The notes under the pieces were generated by a model. That model saw nothing but the letters and a program-made list of their open reading frames with translations. It was not told the DNA's origin and did not search any database. 64,000 nt of DNA from Streptococcus salivarius (GTDB lineage: Bacteria > Bacillota > Bacilli > Lactobacillales > Streptococcaceae): contig NZ_CP009913.1 in the NCBI RefSeq assembly GCF_000785515.1, positions 1,144,001-1,208,000 of the forward strand, read 5' to 3'. The position numbers and the translations under genes were made by a program. Of the stretch, positions 1 through 9,232 are shown in pieces; position 1 is the stretch's first letter, and each line of letters starts with the position of its first letter.

Positions 1-747
1 TTGGTCCGCATCACCTACGACACAGATATTCTTGAAGCGAGATGCCAAGAGTTTTACCAACTGATACTGAGCATGATTGGTATCTTGGTACTCATCCACG
101 TGAATGTACTGATAACGCTGCTGATAATAGGCGAGGACATCAGGATTTTTGTCAAAGAGACGCAAAGTCATCATAATTAAATCGTCAAAATCCATAGCTT
201 CACTACGACGTAGCTCTTCTTGATAGGCCTTATAACATTTAGCAACAATTTGGGTGTACATATCACCGGCCTGGTGCTCATAGGCCACTTCATCCAATAG
301 ATCATTTTTGGCGTTGGAAATCGTCCCTAAGATGGCACGTTCATTCCACTTCTTAGGATCGAGGTTAAGATTCTTGAGAATACGTTTCATCAAAGTACGT
401 TGTTCACCAGGATCTACGATAGTAAAGTTTCGATTGTAGCCAATATGGTCCGCTTCCCGACGAAGAATTCGCACGCACATACTATGGAAGGTCGCAATCA
501 AGGTTTCTGAAGTTGCTGGATTTAAAGCCATGGCACGCTCACGCATCTCACGAGCAGCCTTATTGGTAAAGGTAATGGCTAGGATATTCCAGGGATTAAT
601 CATTTTTTCGTCAATGAGGTAGGCAATGCGGTGGGTAAGCACACGCGTCTTCCCAGATCCTGCACCAGCCATAATCAATAAAGGCCCCTCAGTCGTTTGG
701 ACGGCTTCAGCCTGTTTGTCATTCATACCAGTTAATAATGGGTTCAT
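1..747 (-). CDS. pcrA: ATP-dependent DNA helicase PcrA, N-terminal part
   Basis: UvrD/PcrA-type SF1 3'-5' helicase acting in DNA repair and replication restart. The visible N-terminal 249 residues begin [17 protein letters not shown], followed by the Walker A motif AGAGSGKT, motif Ia (ITFTNKAA), and motif II as DEYQDT near the window edge, then VVGDADQ. The C-terminal domains lie outside the window. Two ATG codons are adjacent (748-750 and 745-747). The second, six bases after GGAG at 754-757, gives the usual PcrA N-terminus. Transcription leaves the window to the left; divergent from the alsT unit. Confidence 0.93.
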   Translation of the reverse strand, partial: MNPLLTGMNDKQAEAVQTTEGPLLIMAGAGSGKTRVLTHRIAYLIDEKMINPWNILAITFTNKAAREMRERAMALNPATSETLIATFHSMCVRILRREADHIGYNRNFTIVDPGEQRTLMKRILKNLNLDPKKWNERAILGTISNAKNDLLDEVAYEHQAGDMYTQIVAKCYKAYQEELRRSEAMDFDDLIMMTLRLFDKNPDVLAYYQQRYQYIHVDEYQDTNHAQYQLVKLLASRFKNICVVGDADQ

Positions 748-972
748 CATATTCTCCATTCTCAAAAATAAGCTCTATTATTTTATCATTTTTTGGATGA
801 AAATGCAGATTCTATTCATAATGCATATGAAATAACTTTAGAAAATAATTGTTTGTTTTTATTTGGAAGTACTTTGCTTAAGATTAATGATATTCCTAGA
901 TTTTTCTAGCTTTGGAGGAAGACATGCTAAAGAATAATATTCGGATTTTTATACTTTTTATGAAAATTAGTG

Positions 973-1001
973 TTGACACTGTTCGGTTTTTTCGATAAGA
1001 T
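973..1001 (+). promoter_or_regulatory. Promoter of the glycine-riboswitch/alsT transcript
   Basis: Perfect -35 TTGACA at 973-978, a 17-bp spacer, and -10 TAAGAT at 996-1001. It lies about 55 bp before the aptamer, so the riboswitch is in the transcribed leader. Confidence 0.75.
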
Positions 1002-1061
1002 AGAATCACAATAAAATAAGAACCGAGTGATGTCATCAGGATGACTGGTGATTGACGGACT

Positions 1062-1155
1062 TCTGGAGAGATCTTGAAGCAGCCTTAGCTGTAAACAAGA
1101 CACCGAAGGGGCAAGGGGTAACAACCGAAACTCTCAGGTAAAAGGACAGAAAGCA
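1062..1155 (+). ncRNA. Glycine riboswitch (single aptamer)
   Basis: The hallmark blocks of the glycine aptamer are visible in order: TGGAGAGAT at 1064, ACCGAAGGGGCAA at 1102-1114, and AACTCTCAGGTAAAAGGACAGA ending near 1150. GAGAG pairs with CTCTC to form P1. Only one complete aptamer is seen. A short hairpin (CAAGTT/AACTTG, about 1159-1174) and an intrinsic terminator (1196-1225) follow, as expected for a transcriptional expression platform in front of an amino-acid symporter. Confidence 0.92.
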
Positions 1156-1195
1156 TCGCAAGTTTTTTAACTTGTAGTAATAGCTTTGTATTCTC

Positions 1196-1225
1196 AGAGG
1201 TCTGGTTAAGCCAAACCTCTTTTTT
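1196..1225 (+). terminator. Riboswitch-linked intrinsic terminator
   Basis: AGAGGT (1196-1201) pairs with ACCTCT (1215-1220), with inner TGG/CCA and then six T. It sits between the aptamer and the alsT start, so it is the likely switch element. Confidence 0.85.
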
Positions 1226-1255
1226 GACGTCTCGGTTAAAGGAGATTGTAAATTT

Positions 1256-2600
1256 ATGTTAGACTTTTTTTACTACCATTGATGATTTTGTCTGGGGCCC
1301 TCCCCTTCTGGTCCTTCTTGTAGGAACTGGGGTTTACCTTACAATTCGTCTTGGTCTTTTGCAAGTACTTCGTCTTCCTAAAGCTTTTAAACTTATCTTT
1401 GCTGAGGATAAAGGGGAAGGTGATATTTCTAGTTTTGCAGCCCTTGCAACGGCTCTAGCTGCAACTGTCGGTACAGGTAACATTGTCGGTGTGGCTACTG
1501 CCATCAAAACTGGTGGACCTGGTGCCCTTTTCTGGATGTGGATTGCAGCTTTCTTTGGTATGGCAACCAAATATTCCGAAGGTCTTTTGGCTATTAAATT
1601 CCGTACACTTGACGACCAAGGTAATGTCTCTGGTGGTCCAATGTATTACATCACACACGGTTTTTCTGGAAAATGGCAAACAATTGCTAAACCTTTGGCC
1701 TACTTCTTTGCCTTTGCAGGTGTGCTTGTTGCATGGTTAGGGATTGGTACCTTCTCTCAAGTTAACTCAATCACCGCTTCACTTCAAAATAGCTTTGACT
1801 GGTCACCAAAAATCGTAAGTGTCATTCTTGCTCTTATCACTGCTGCTATCATTTTTGGTGGTATCCAATCTATCTCTAAAGTTTCTGAAAAGGTCGTACC
1901 ATTTATGGCTGGGCTCTATATCTTAGCAGCTCTTGTGGTTATCTTTACTAACTTTAATCAACTTCTTCCAGTCCTTGAAATGGTCTTCCAATCTGCCTTT
2001 ACTGGTAAAGCAGCCGTGGGTGGTTTTGCTGGTGCGACAGTCATGGTTGCAATGCGACTTGGTATTGCGCGTGGTGTCTTCTCAAATGAGTCAGGTCTTG
2101 GATCAGCTCCTATCGCTGCAGCTGCTGCTAAGACCGAAGAACCAGTTGAACAAGGTTTGATTTCAATGACAGGTACTTTCATTGATACGATTATCATCTG
2201 TACGCTTACTGGTCTTGCCATCCTTGTAACGGGTCAATGGTCAGGTAGCCTAGAAGGTGCCCCAATGACACAAGCAGCCTTCTCTTCTGTTTTTGGTACA
2301 TTTGGTGAAATTGCCTTGACACTTTCTTTGGTTCTCTTTGCCTTTACAACAATCTTGGGTTGGTCTTACTACGGTGAACGTTGTTTCGAATTCATTTTCA
2401 AATCAACGAAATTCCTTCCACTCTACCGCCTCATTTTTGTAGTCATGGTTGCTCTTGGTGGTTACCTCACACTTGATGTTGTTTGGAAAATTGCGGATAT
2501 CGTAAACGGTTTGATGGCTTTGCCTAACTTGGTTGCCCTCCTAGTCCTATCACCAATTATCATCAAAGAAACCAAATCATACTTTGAACGCCACAAATAA
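1256..2600 (+). pseudogene. alsT: Sodium:alanine/glycine symporter AlsT/DagA, frameshifted near the start
   Basis: AGCS-family Na+/alanine-glycine symporter, an integral membrane protein of about 447 residues. The start with a proper site (AAAGGAG, 1238-1244) is ATG 1256, but this frame reads MLDFFYYH and stops at once. A T7 run at 1265-1271 has one base too many; with T6 the frame continues as MLDFFTTIDDFVWGPPLLVL into the intact body (in frame from about 1272 to 2600). The body has family blocks GTGNIVGVATAI, GGPGALFWMW and ARGVFSNESGLGS. The only standard start in the body frame is TTG 1359, which would lose the first membrane segment. It is controlled by the glycine riboswitch. It is a true lesion, a slippage-corrected gene, or a homopolymer sequencing error. 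Confidence 0.88.
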
Positions 2601-2603
2601 ACT

Positions 2604-2625
2604 AAAGAGCTTTGGCTCTTTTTTC
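2604..2625 (+). terminator. Intrinsic terminator of alsT
   Basis: AAAGAGC (2604-2610), loop TTTG, GCTCTTT (2615-2621), then a T run. It starts four bases after the alsT stop codon. Confidence 0.85.
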
Positions 2626-2647
2626 TTGGCTTTGTCGGCACCAATCC

Positions 2648-2676
2648 TTGCGACTACTGCTCTTTTGCGTTACAAT
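2648..2676 (+). promoter_or_regulatory. Promoter of mnmE
   Basis: -35 TTGCGA at 2648-2653, 17-bp spacer, -10 TACAAT at 2671-2676. It lies 50 bp before the mnmE start. Confidence 0.6.
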
Positions 2677-2726
2677 GAAATTAAATCATTTTATAACTTG
2701 TAAAGAATAAATCCAAAGGAATTACT

Positions 2727-4097
2727 ATGTCAATTACCAAAGAATTTGATACGATTACTGCCATCTCAACACCTTTAGGTGAAGGTGCTATCGGTATTGT
2801 TCGCTTATCTGGAACTGATGCTGTTACGATTGCTAATAAGGTTTTCAAAGGAAAAAATTTAGAAACGGTCGCTTCACATACTATCAATTACGGTCATATC
2901 GTGGAAAATGATGAAACCATTGATGAAGTCATGGTTAGTGTTATGCGTGCACCAAAGACCTTTACACGTGAGGATGTCGTAGAAATCAACACACATGGCG
3001 GTGTCGCTGTAACTAATGAAATTCTTCAACTCCTTATCCGTTCTGGTGCTCGTATGGCCGAACCTGGAGAATTTACCAAACGTGCCTTCTTGAATGGTCG
3101 TGTGGACTTGACCCAGGCCGAAGCTGTCATGGATTTGATTCGTGCTAAGACTGATAAGGCCATGGCCGTTGCCGTTTCTCAACTTGATGGTTCGCTCAAG
3201 AACCTCATTAACAACACTCGCCAAGAAATCCTTAACACTTTGGCTCAAGTCGAAGTTAATATTGATTACCCAGAGTATGATGATGTTGAGGAGGTTACCA
3301 CAAATCTTGTCCGTGAAAAGACTCAAGAGTTCCAGGCACTCTTGGAAAATCTTCTGGCTACTGCTAAACGAGGAAAAATTCTACGAGAAGGTCTTTCAAC
3401 GGCAATCATTGGTCGTCCAAATGTCGGCAAATCTAGTCTTCTTAACAATCTACTACGTGAGGAGAAGGCAATCGTTACAGACATTGAGGGTACAACACGT
3501 GATGTCATTGAAGAATACGTTAATATCAAAGGTGTTCCTCTTAAGTTGATTGATACGGCTGGTATCCGTGACACAGACGATGTTGTTGAAAAGATTGGTG
3601 TGGAGCGTTCTAAGAAAGCTCTCGAAGAGGCTGACTTGGTTCTTCTTGTCCTTAATAGTTCTGAACCATTGACTGAGCAGGATCGTACATTACTCGAAAT
3701 CAGCCAAAACAGCAATCGCATAATTCTCCTGAATAAAACAGACCTTCCTCAAGCAATCCAAATGGAAGAGCTTCCTGACGATGTCATTTCGATTTCAGTC
3801 CTCAAGAATGAAAACATCGACAAAATTGAAGACCGCATCAATCAACTCTTCTTTGATAATGCTGGTTTAGTAGAGAAAGATGCTACTTATCTCTCAAATG
3901 CCCGTCACATTTCACTCATTGAAAAGGCACTCGAAAGCCTTGAAGCAGTCAATCAAGGTCTTGAACTAGGTATGCCTGTTGACCTGTTACAAGTTGATAT
4001 GACACGTACTTGGGAGATTCTTGGTGAAATTACTGGTGATGCTGCTCCAGATGAACTGATTACTCAACTATTTAGTCAGTTCTGTCTAGGAAAATAA
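2727..4097 (+). CDS. mnmE: tRNA modification GTPase MnmE
   Basis: With MnmG it installs the carboxymethylaminomethyl group on U34 of certain tRNAs, using GTP, potassium and methylene-THF. The 456-residue length is normal. The N-terminal folate-binding domain (about 1-120) starts with [16 protein letters not shown]. The inserted G domain has G1 GRPNVGKSS (about 229-237), G2 GTTRD, G3 DTAGIRDT (about 275) and G4 NKTD (about 336). The protein ends with the required C-terminal FCLGK, whose Cys is catalytically important. AAAGGA lies six bases before the ATG. Monocistronic, between its own promoter and terminator. Confidence 0.97.
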   Translation: MSITKEFDTITAISTPLGEGAIGIVRLSGTDAVTIANKVFKGKNLETVASHTINYGHIVENDETIDEVMVSVMRAPKTFTREDVVEINTHGGVAVTNEILQLLIRSGARMAEPGEFTKRAFLNGRVDLTQAEAVMDLIRAKTDKAMAVAVSQLDGSLKNLINNTRQEILNTLAQVEVNIDYPEYDDVEEVTTNLVREKTQEFQALLENLLATAKRGKILREGLSTAIIGRPNVGKSSLLNNLLREEKAIVTDIEGTTRDVIEEYVNIKGVPLKLIDTAGIRDTDDVVEKIGVERSKKALEEADLVLLVLNSSEPLTEQDRTLLEISQNSNRIILLNKTDLPQAIQMEELPDDVISISVLKNENIDKIEDRINQLFFDNAGLVEKDATYLSNARHISLIEKALESLEAVNQGLELGMPVDLLQVDMTRTWEILGEITGDAAPDELITQLFSQFCLGK

Positions 4098-4115
4098 ACA
4101 TAACTAAATTTATGT

Positions 4116-4141
4116 AAAAAGATGCTTTGTCATCTTTTTTT
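4116..4141 (+). terminator. Intrinsic terminator of mnmE
   Basis: AAAAAGATG (4116-4124) pairs with CATCTTTTT (4131-4139) around a 6-base loop, with T7 following. Confidence 0.85.
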
Positions 4142-4271
4142 GTTCATAATATAAATACAGAAATATATTTATGTAAACAATGACCTATCAATATCATAAA
4201 ACGATTTACTCATGCTTTTTAAGAAAGAAAATGCTATCATGGTACTATCCTATGATTTTGAAAGGTTTACG

Positions 4272-5267
4272 ATGGGTCAAACAGCTACTGATACTGATTT
4301 TAAACATTTGATAGATTTTGACGATAACCTGCTTCCATTTCGACTGACGGAAACCAAGGTTGAAAATGGACGCCCTGATATTCTTTTCCATTGGCATCCT
4401 GAGCTTGAGATTCAGTATGTTTATGAGGGGACAGCTCGTTATCACATTGATTATGACTATTTTGACAGTCAAGCTGGAGATATCTTTTTAATTCGTCCGA
4501 ATGGCCTTCATTCGATTCACCCAGTAGATAATCAGCCTCATCATACGGACACCCTACATTTTCATTTGGATATGTTGGGGCAGTCGCTGGTGGACCCGCT
4601 TAGTCTACGCTACCTACAGCCTTTACAGAATTCTAATTTCAAGTTTAAACAATGCCTGAGTCCGTCAGACGAGGGGTATAGGGAAATCAAAGCTCTCCTC
4701 TTTGACATTTTTAAAATGATTCGTCAGAAAGATCGTCACTATGAACTCCTTCTCAAGTCAAAACTAGAAGAATTAATTTACCTCCTCTACTTCTATCGTT
4801 TGGTAGAGCGCAAAACTTCTGATGATCATTATCGTAAGAATGAAAAGATTCGGGAAATCATTGATTATATTAATCAACATTATGCCGAAAATCTGACTAT
4901 TGAAAAGTTATCAGAGCTTATGGGGTATAGTAAGACTCACTTTATGACGATTTTTAAGCAACATACAGGTACCTCTTGTACAGAATTTATCATTCAAGCA
5001 AGACTCAATGCTGCTTGCGAGGAGCTTCGTAATAGCGTTAAACCAGTTTTGGAAATTGCTACTAATGTTGGTTTTAATAACCTATCCAATTTTAACCGCC
5101 AATTTAAACACTATTACGACCAAACACCAAGCCAGTATCGTAAGACACATAGTAACAAGAAGAAAACAAAAAAAAAGTTAGCCAAATGGTTAACTCTTTT
5201 TTTATCTGTGAACTTCTTAGTTTTTCTCTTTACCTTTGTGTTTTCCACTGAGTCCAAAGAGAGTTAG
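4272..5267 (+). CDS. AraC-family transcriptional regulator
   Basis: Sugar- or metabolite-responsive activator type. A cupin-like N-terminal half (HWHPELEIQYVYEG, then GDIFLIRPNGLHSIHP) is joined to a double helix-turn-helix AraC domain (EIIDYINQHYAENLTIEKLSEL to NLSNFNRQFKHYYDQTPSQYR). An upstream ATG at 4212 is in frame, but ATG 4272 has GAAAGG six bases before it and gives a normal N-terminus, so I prefer it. The tail is odd: after TPSQYRKTHSNKKKTKK the frame runs through an intrinsic terminator into antisense of the neighbouring LPXTG gene, adding about 30 hydrophobic residues. Dropping one A from the A9 run at 5168-5176 would give a TAG at 5177-5179. Target genes are unknown. Confidence 0.85.
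   Translation: MGQTATDTDFKHLIDFDDNLLPFRLTETKVENGRPDILFHWHPELEIQYVYEGTARYHIDYDYFDSQAGDIFLIRPNGLHSIHPVDNQPHHTDTLHFHLDMLGQSLVDPLSLRYLQPLQNSNFKFKQCLSPSDEGYREIKALLFDIFKMIRQKDRHYELLLKSKLEELIYLLYFYRLVERKTSDDHYRKNEKIREIIDYINQHYAENLTIEKLSELMGYSKTHFMTIFKQHTGTSCTEFIIQARLNAACEELRNSVKPVLEIATNVGFNNLSNFNRQFKHYYDQTPSQYRKTHSNKKKTKKKLAKWLTLFLSVNFLVFLFTFVFSTESKES
5168..5206. terminator. Bidirectional terminator between the araC-type gene and the 5'-nucleotidase gene
   Basis: AGTTAgCCA/TGGtTAACT hairpin flanked by A9 on the left and T7 on the right, so it can end transcripts from both convergent genes. It lies inside the 3' end of the AraC reading frame. Confidence 0.75.
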
Positions 5268-7457
5268 CAACATACCAAGTCCAAGGAGACCTGCGTGTGA
5301 GCCCTTGTCACCTGTTGTAGGAAGAATTTCAGTTTGGGCAGAAGCTTCTGTCACTTTTTCTGTTTCTTTAAGTGCTTCGCTTCTTGTTGAAATGAAGAAT
5401 ACTTTGCCATTAGGAGTCGTCACTACTTTAGATACGACTGGTTTGCTAGTTTCTAAATCTTTAGCAATAGTTGATGGAGTGACTGGTGCCAATGGATTAA
5501 GTGTAGGATCTGCTGCATTTTCTTTCTTGTTCATGGCTGCAAAATCAGCACTTGAAATTGAAATGGTACGTGAGTTTGGATTGATAACGGCATACTTAGA
5601 AAGGTCTGCACGTGTCAAGTAATCCGCAAAGACGGTATCCATTGAAGGACCTTCTTCACGAGGACCGCCCAACATTGTGAAACCATCACCACCAGCAGCC
5701 AAGAAGTCGTTGGTTACAAGGTAGTAAGTTCCGTTTGTGTTGAGTGGTTTATAGGCACCAGTTTCTGGATCTAAAATGTCAATTGACAAGATACGTTTTT
5801 CAGCTGGAAGAGTTGTGTCATAGTAAACACGAGCTCCAGAGACTTGAAGGAAACCACCAGATGGTTCAAGGAGAGGTTGACCACTTTCATCCAGAACAGT
5901 TTTACCACTTTCGTCAACTTGGAGAATAGAACCAAGAGATTTGACAAACATATCATGGATATTTTGACCTGTTACTTGAATTTGAGCAACTGAGTTACCA
6001 AATGGAAGCACAGCAATGATATCACCTTTAGTGATTGGTTTGTCTTTGGCGATTGTTTCACGAAGACCACCACCATTTGTCACGGCAAGGTTAGACTTGT
6101 GTGTGAAGGCTGATTGTCCGTAATCTAAGAGAGCATCAGCGACCACATTACCAAGGTTAGTTTCGCGAACACGAACGTCCATACGGTCACCGCTAAGTTT
6201 AACAGGGCTATTTTCAATAACGACTTTCGAAGAATCCGCCTTGTACTTAGCTTGGATATCATCAATCATAGCTTTAACTGTTGGGTTAACTTGATAATTC
6301 TTTTTAGCTTCGTCGTGTGAAATCACGCCATGTGACAAGACACGGTCAGAATTATAAACGACGCGGCCAACATTGTTAAGGTAGCTACCAGTTTGGTTGT
6401 AAGTGACGTTATCACCGTATGTCGCTGTGTGGAGAGTGTGTGAGTGACCATCAAGGACAAGAACACGTTTTCCTTTCAGAGGTGCATAGTTTGAAAGAGC
6501 TTCTGCCAAAGTTGATCCACGCCATTCAACTGGAGTTGTTGTATCAATCCCCAAGTGACCAAGGACAACATAAGTCTTGTATTCCTTACCTTCGGCACGG
6601 GCATTTGATTCCACTTGGTCAACAACAGCCTTAACCTCAGTAATAGGATCGGTGAAAGAGACACCAGGAATATTTCGTGGGTGTGTCTTAGTAGCTGTCT
6701 CAGGTGTTGTAACACCAATAACGACTACTTCATCTCCATCAAGACCAGGTGTTTTGTCAACGATTGTAGATGGTTGGAAAAGACGTACGCCATTTACATA
6801 TACGTTAGATGTGATGATTGGGAAATTGATTTGTTTGCTCAAACGACGCAATTGGTCAAGCCCAAAGTCGAACTCATGGTTACCCACTGTCATGGCATCA
6901 AAGCCAACAGCATTCATGACATTTGCCATGTCTTCACCCTTAGAACTGTTTGAAATTGGAAGACCTTGGAATGAGTCACCAGCATCAAGGACGATGGTTG
7001 TTCCTTTCGAACGAGAATCATTGACGATACCAGACAAAAGGGCATCACCAATAACCCCATTACGATCATCTTCAACCATGCGACCATGAACATCGTTGGT
7101 GTGAAGGACAGTTACAGTGTCATTGCTGGCACTTGTGCTAGCATTTGTCACGACTTCAGTTGTAGGAGTTGCGGCTACAGTGGCATTTTCGCTTGCTGTG
7201 GCAACTGGTGTTTCGCTTGTTTCAGCTGTTGAAACAGTAACAACTGATGTTGAACTAGCTACTGGTGCTGCAGACTCGCTAGATGCAGCACCAGTAGATG
7301 TCGCATTGGTAGTTGCCTCTGTAGCTACTACTTCAGTGCTTGGTGGTGTTACAGCTGCATGAGTTTCTACCTCGTCAGCTTGGACAGCATTGGTCAAGAT
7401 GGCAGTTGAGACAAGTAGGGTTGATAGGGTCGTTGCAACGACTGTTTTCTTCTTCAT
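5217..7457 (-). CDS. Cell-wall-anchored 5'-nucleotidase (LPXTG protein)
   Basis: Surface enzyme that dephosphorylates extracellular nucleoside monophosphates such as AMP to nucleosides; related streptococcal proteins (S5nA, NudP, Ssads) make adenosine. Signal peptide at residues 1-27, a Ser/Thr/Ala-rich spacer at about 30-110, a metallophosphoesterase domain with NDVHGR (121-126), GNHEFDFG and GHSHT, then the 5'-nucleotidase C-terminal domain with TNDFLAAGGDGF. Sorting signal LPTTG at 712-716, a hydrophobic stretch and tail GKHKGKEKN follow. 746 residues. Convergent overlap with the AraC frame at 5217-5267. Confidence 0.95.
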   Translation of the reverse strand: MKKKTVVATTLSTLLVSTAILTNAVQADEVETHAAVTPPSTEVVATEATTNATSTGAASSESAAPVASSTSVVTVSTAETSETPVATASENATVAATPTTEVVTNASTSASNDTVTVLHTNDVHGRMVEDDRNGVIGDALLSGIVNDSRSKGTTIVLDAGDSFQGLPISNSSKGEDMANVMNAVGFDAMTVGNHEFDFGLDQLRRLSKQINFPIITSNVYVNGVRLFQPSTIVDKTPGLDGDEVVVIGVTTPETATKTHPRNIPGVSFTDPITEVKAVVDQVESNARAEGKEYKTYVVLGHLGIDTTTPVEWRGSTLAEALSNYAPLKGKRVLVLDGHSHTLHTATYGDNVTYNQTGSYLNNVGRVVYNSDRVLSHGVISHDEAKKNYQVNPTVKAMIDDIQAKYKADSSKVVIENSPVKLSGDRMDVRVRETNLGNVVADALLDYGQSAFTHKSNLAVTNGGGLRETIAKDKPITKGDIIAVLPFGNSVAQIQVTGQNIHDMFVKSLGSILQVDESGKTVLDESGQPLLEPSGGFLQVSGARVYYDTTLPAEKRILSIDILDPETGAYKPLNTNGTYYLVTNDFLAAGGDGFTMLGGPREEGPSMDTVFADYLTRADLSKYAVINPNSRTISISSADFAAMNKKENAADPTLNPLAPVTPSTIAKDLETSKPVVSKVVTTPNGKVFFISTRSEALKETEKVTEASAQTEILPTTGDKGSHAGLLGLGMLLTLFGLSGKHKGKEKN

Positions 7458-7491
7458 TCCAAAATACCTTTCTGATTTTTAAATCGTTTTT

Positions 7492-7500
7492 ATTATATCA
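7492..7500 (-). promoter_or_regulatory. Extended -10 promoter of the 5'-nucleotidase gene
   Basis: On the minus strand TGATATAAT, a perfect extended -10 (TGnTATAAT) about 35 bp before the start codon. No clear -35 at 17 bp. Confidence 0.65.
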
Positions 7501-7567
7501 CATTTATAAGATTAGAATTAAATAAAGTTCAACATTTTATTAGATATTCAAACAATTTTTTCAAAAA

Positions 7568-8221
7568 TCAATAGGTAGCTAAACGTTTTTCTAGATAACC
7601 TTGAAGCAGTTCAAAAGTAAAGCTCAAAGTCCAGTAAATAAGGGCGATTAGGATATACATAGACATGTAGTCATACTCACGCCCACCGATAATCTTAGCA
7701 TTTTGGAAAATGTCAGGCACTGTAATCATAGCAGCTAATGACGAACTCTTAACCATATCAATAATAACATTACCAAGTGGGGCTACTGCTATACGCATGG
7801 CCTGAGGTAAGATAATTCGACGGATAATAGATTTCTGAGGAAGGCCAAGAGAACGAGCGGCTTCCCACTGCCCCTTATCTACTGCAGCTATGGATGAACG
7901 GAAAATCTCTGCCATATAAGCGGCACTGACACATGAGAAACCAATAAAGGCACAAAGAAGGGCAGGCAGCTGAACACCAATGTAAGGCAGACCAAAGTAA
8001 AGAATGAAGAGGACGACCAACATAGGGACCCCACGCATGATGGAAATATAAACACGGGCAGGATATTTCAACCAAGGTTTTTGCGACATCCGCATAAAGG
8101 CAAGGATGATGGCAAATACATTCCCCACCATAAAGCTTAAAAGGGAAATCCCCAAAGTATAGGGCAAACCTGATAGGACATAGGGAATGCTTTTTAGAAT
8201 CAGTGAAAAATCAATAATCAT
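7568..8221 (-). CDS. Amino-acid ABC transporter permease (polar amino-acid family)
   Basis: 217-residue HisM/GlnP-type permease with five or so membrane segments. It carries the family EAA loop WEAARSLGLPQKSIIRRIILP, which contacts the ATPase, and the motif RGVPMLVVLFILYFGLP. It follows the binding-protein gene by 58 bp, separated by a strong hairpin. No ATPase gene is adjacent, so it must borrow one encoded elsewhere. Substrate cannot be read from the sequence; cystine or a polar amino acid is likely from family membership. Confidence 0.9.
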   Translation of the reverse strand: MIIDFSLILKSIPYVLSGLPYTLGISLLSFMVGNVFAIILAFMRMSQKPWLKYPARVYISIMRGVPMLVVLFILYFGLPYIGVQLPALLCAFIGFSCVSAAYMAEIFRSSIAAVDKGQWEAARSLGLPQKSIIRRIILPQAMRIAVAPLGNVIIDMVKSSSLAAMITVPDIFQNAKIIGGREYDYMSMYILIALIYWTLSFTFELLQGYLEKRLATY

Positions 8222-8255
8222 AAGTCTATCTTTCTAAACATTTCTTTAGCAAATA

Positions 8256-8275
8256 AGCGATCCAATCGGATCGCT
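8256..8275 (-). promoter_or_regulatory. Intercistronic hairpin between binding-protein and permease genes
   Basis: AGCGATCC/GGATCGCT, a perfect 8-bp stem with a 4-base loop and only a weak T-rich tail. Such hairpins commonly stabilise the upstream cistron or partly attenuate, giving more binding protein than permease. Confidence 0.6.
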
Positions 8276-8279
8276 CATA

Positions 8280-9128
8280 TTATTCAACATCAGAGATGTC
8301 AATCTCAGTGTAGTCAACTTTCGTTTTCTTTGTAACGTCTTGACCAGCAAAGAACTTCTCTGAAATCTTGGTAAGGGTACCATCTTTCTTCATATCTTTG
8401 ATAGCTTTATTAACTTTTTCTTGAAGAGTTTTATTCTTCAATGAGAAAGTAAAGCTTGTTGAGTAAGGGTTACTGTAGATGCCGTCGTTGATCTTAACAG
8501 GGTACTTATCTTTGATAGCAGCTACTGCCATCTTTTGCAAATAGTAATCGTTGACGATAACGTCTGTACGACCATTTACCAAGTCTTGCATATAAACGTC
8601 ATTGGTAACATTGTCATAGACGACGAGTTCAGCACCCATTTTTTTGGCAATCTTCATGTACTTAGTACTTGCAGCACCGGCTGCTTTCTTGCCTTTAAGG
8701 TCCTTCCATGAAGAAATTCCTGAGTTATCTGATTCACGAACTACCATAGAAGTGAATGAATACTTGTATGGTTCAGAACGCAAGAATTTTTTGACATTCT
8801 TGTTGTCGTCTTCGAGTGAGTAGTTGGCGATATCGACTTGACCACTATTTACAGCAGTAAGCATGCCATCCACGCCCATCTCAGTGAATTCAATTTTCAA
8901 CTTAAGACGTTTTCCAACTTCTTTGAGAATCTCAACGTCATAACCAGTCAGATTATTCTTATCATCGTGGTAGGTTTGTGGGTAAAGTGTTCCAGCAGTC
9001 GCAACCTTGATGCTACCACGTTTCTCAATCTTTTCCCAGTTCTTCTCACCTGTACTCTGTGACGAGCAGGCAACCAAAAAGACCGCAGCCAAAATTAGGC
9101 TAACTACGGCGAAAAATCTCTTTTTCAT
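8280..9128 (-). CDS. Amino-acid ABC transporter substrate-binding lipoprotein
   Basis: 282-residue SBP_bac_3 family protein. The lipoprotein signal ends in LVAC (Cys21), followed by SSQSTGEKNW. The mature part has the family opening IKVATAGTLYPQTYHD, then LTGYDVEILKEVGKRL, and the hinge-region block VNDYYLQKMA. It captures an amino acid outside the membrane and delivers it to the permease encoded downstream. AAGGAG lies 11 bases before the start. First gene of a two-gene transcript. Confidence 0.92.
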   Translation of the reverse strand: MKKRFFAVVSLILAAVFLVACSSQSTGEKNWEKIEKRGSIKVATAGTLYPQTYHDDKNNLTGYDVEILKEVGKRLKLKIEFTEMGVDGMLTAVNSGQVDIANYSLEDDNKNVKKFLRSEPYKYSFTSMVVRESDNSGISSWKDLKGKKAAGAASTKYMKIAKKMGAELVVYDNVTNDVYMQDLVNGRTDVIVNDYYLQKMAVAAIKDKYPVKINDGIYSNPYSTSFTFSLKNKTLQEKVNKAIKDMKKDGTLTKISEKFFAGQDVTKKTKVDYTEIDISDVE

Positions 9129-9232
9129 CTATGTGTGTCTCCTTAAAAAATGAAGTTAAGTTAAAAACTTATAATCTTAGCCTATACTATTTGAAAGGGT
9201 TTCACAAAATATTGAACTGAAAAAAAGAATGT

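Noticed and set aside
927..1124. 65-residue open frame on the minus strand
   Set aside because: It lies across the alsT promoter and the glycine aptamer; composition and position make it a shadow of the riboswitch.
4212..4271. Upstream start for the AraC-type gene
   Set aside because: No RBS at ATG 4212 or 4239; ATG 4272 has GAAAGG at six bases.
7117..7362. Plus-strand Val/Ala-rich 81-residue frame
   Set aside because: Antisense of the Ser/Thr/Ala-rich spacer of the 5'-nucleotidase; low-complexity shadow.
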